A stretch of DNA of 64,000 bases. Origin: Bin5 sp965221345 (GTDB lineage: Bacteria; Chloroflexota; Anaerolineae; Caldilineales; Caldilineaceae). A program made the position numbers and the translations under genes. The stretch lies in NCBI GenBank assembly GCA_965221345.1, contig CBDCSD010000002.1, forward strand, positions 1,054,001 to 1,118,000, given 5' to 3'. Of the stretch, positions 63,182 through 64,000 are shown in pieces. Position 1 is the stretch's first letter. Every line of letters begins with the position of its first letter. A model generated the notes under the pieces. That model did not search any database and had not been told where the DNA came from. It saw only the letters and a list, made by a program, of their open reading frames with translations.

Positions 63182-63681
63182 AAACACCTACGGACGACGA
63201 AAAGCTTAACGGCGTTCACTTCTCGCTGACGGGATCGGCTTCAGTTGCGTGTCTTTCCCGATCCCATAACAACTCCGCCTGCAGGCCGGCCGCGTTGACG
63301 ATACGCTTGTTCGTTAACTCTCCAGCCTTGTCTACGCAGGTGTCAACCCTCTGAACCGCTAAACTTAAGATATCTGCGCTCACAGTCACGGCATTACGCC
63401 CATACTCTGCCTGGCCGCATCCCCGATCCGGCTGAGCGAATGAACGTATCCGCCGGAATGAGCGCGCCTGTCGAAATGAACTGCGTCTGATCCGGTAAGA
63501 GATTCCGCCAAACTGCTGTGGCTGCATACGAGCATAGAGATTATACTACGTCGGTGGTGGGTCTGTTTCACGTGAAACTTTGGGCCAGAGGTGTGCCTTG
63601 CGCTATCAGTTTGCCCGCTGCCAAACGGTCGTCACACACACGCCAGTCGTCACTGTTTTGGGTGGCGGTAGGAGATAAGCG
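63182..63681. other. intergenic region holding a parS site
   Basis: 500 bp without a convincing gene. Apart from the parS-like site at 63564-63579 and the Shine-Dalgarno GGAG of the next gene nothing was recognised. Confidence 0.4.
63564..63579. promoter_or_regulatory. parS-like ParB binding site
   Basis: TGTTTCACGTGAAACT: 15 of 16 bases of the consensus TGTTTCACGTGAAACA, including the full central TTTCACGTGAAA palindrome. Confidence 0.88.
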
Positions 63682-64000
63682 ATGCCTGCATATGAGCTTG
63701 CGAACCAGGCTGCCATAGTCAGCGGCGCCGGTCAGGGGATGGGGCGCGCCATTGCCCAACGCCTGGCGCGGGAAGGCGCGGCAGTGGCCGTGGCTGACAT
63801 CGACCAGGAGTCCGCCATGCGGGTGGCAGCAGAGATCGAAGCGCAGCACGGCGCGGCGCTGGCCCTGCAAGTCGATGTCACCAGCCGGGCCGATACCGAG
63901 CGGATGGTGGCCGAGTGCGCGGCCCGGCTCGGACGCGTCGATATCATGGTCAACAACGCGGGCGTGCTGGCCGTCACGCCTGTGTTGGAGATGGACGACA
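63682..64000 (+). CDS. short-chain dehydrogenase/reductase, cut by the window end
   Basis: The first 106 codons are present. It starts MPAYELANQAAIVSGAGQGM and continues GRAIAQRLAREGAAVAVADI; later LQVDVTSRADTERMV and IMVNNAGVLAV are the classical SDR cofactor and NNAG motifs. The catalytic YxxxK lies beyond the window. GGAG lies about eight bases before the ATG. Probably part of the same catabolic cluster as the isomerase upstream. Confidence 0.88.
   Translation, partial: MPAYELANQAAIVSGAGQGMGRAIAQRLAREGAAVAVADIDQESAMRVAAEIEAQHGAALALQVDVTSRADTERMVAECAARLGRVDIMVNNAGVLAVTPVLEMDD

Overview
The window looks like a chromosomal segment of a GC-rich, Gram-positive-like bacterium, most probably a Chloroflexota (Caldilinea/Anaerolineae-like) lineage. 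This is inference: it rests on TPT/PTETP-rich linkers in several exported proteins, on many heptanucleotide tandem arrays between genes, and on the general character of the proteins. No rRNA or tRNA gene was recognised, so lineage cannot be fixed from the sequence alone. Two parS-like ParB sites, gyrB and rpoD between 44 and 64 kb suggest an origin-proximal region.

Layout. 0-4 kb: a nucleoside deoxyribosyltransferase and a huge exported Fn3/LRR/metalloprotease protein. 4-12 kb: an aspartate-pathway block (SAM-I riboswitch, aspartokinase, homoserine dehydrogenase, then asd), a HAD-like protein and ftsH. 11.6-12.9 kb: an IS630-type element needing a -1 frameshift. 12.9-17.4 kb: psuG, then an accessory island whose ends carry an inverted repeat, each arm holding two copies of GGGGCTTATATA; it holds a signal-peptide protein, an internally duplicated membrane protein, a tiny zinc-ribbon protein and an IS3 remnant. 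17.6-24.3 kb: metabolic genes (tandem GNAT, SDR, Gfo/Idh/MocA, pdxA, aminotransferase) and a Crp/Fnr regulator. 24.4-26.5 kb: a trypsin-polysaccharide deacetylase lipoprotein.

26.5-33.5 kb is a decayed defence and mobile-element region: an HsdS tail, an HsdR-N-like gene with an amber codon at the catalytic ExK glutamate, an intact PD-(D/E)xK plus HEPN-like protein, several IS982/IS3 fragments, vapBC, nfo, and a pair of small paralogous membrane-anchored proteins. 33.5-44 kb: a class II aldolase, tsaB-rimI, brnA with a truncated brnT, an exported nuclease, an orphan higA, an SH3 lipoprotein, an MFS transporter and a MurA whose catalytic cysteine is replaced by aspartate.

44-52.6 kb: gyrB, a mazG-like gene split by a complete group II intron, rpoD, a methyltransferase, a parS site and an OsmC-family gene with UGA in place of the peroxidatic cysteine codon plus a SECIS-like hairpin (probable selenoprotein). 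52.6-59 kb: an arginine/carbamoyl-phosphate cluster (argC, SpoU methyltransferase, argB, argD, NAGS-like GNAT, carA) preceded by a strong promoter, a 17-residue leader peptide with three consecutive Arg codons and an intrinsic terminator. 59-64 kb: an ECF sigma factor fused to a bifunctional-nuclease domain, a PA14 lipoprotein, a TIM-barrel sugar isomerase, a second parS and the start of an SDR.

The most promising undescribed items are the OsmC selenoprotein, the PD-(D/E)xK-HEPN protein in the decayed restriction locus, the inverted-repeat island at 14.0-17.4 kb, the arginine leader, and the palindrome cluster between the nuclease and higA.
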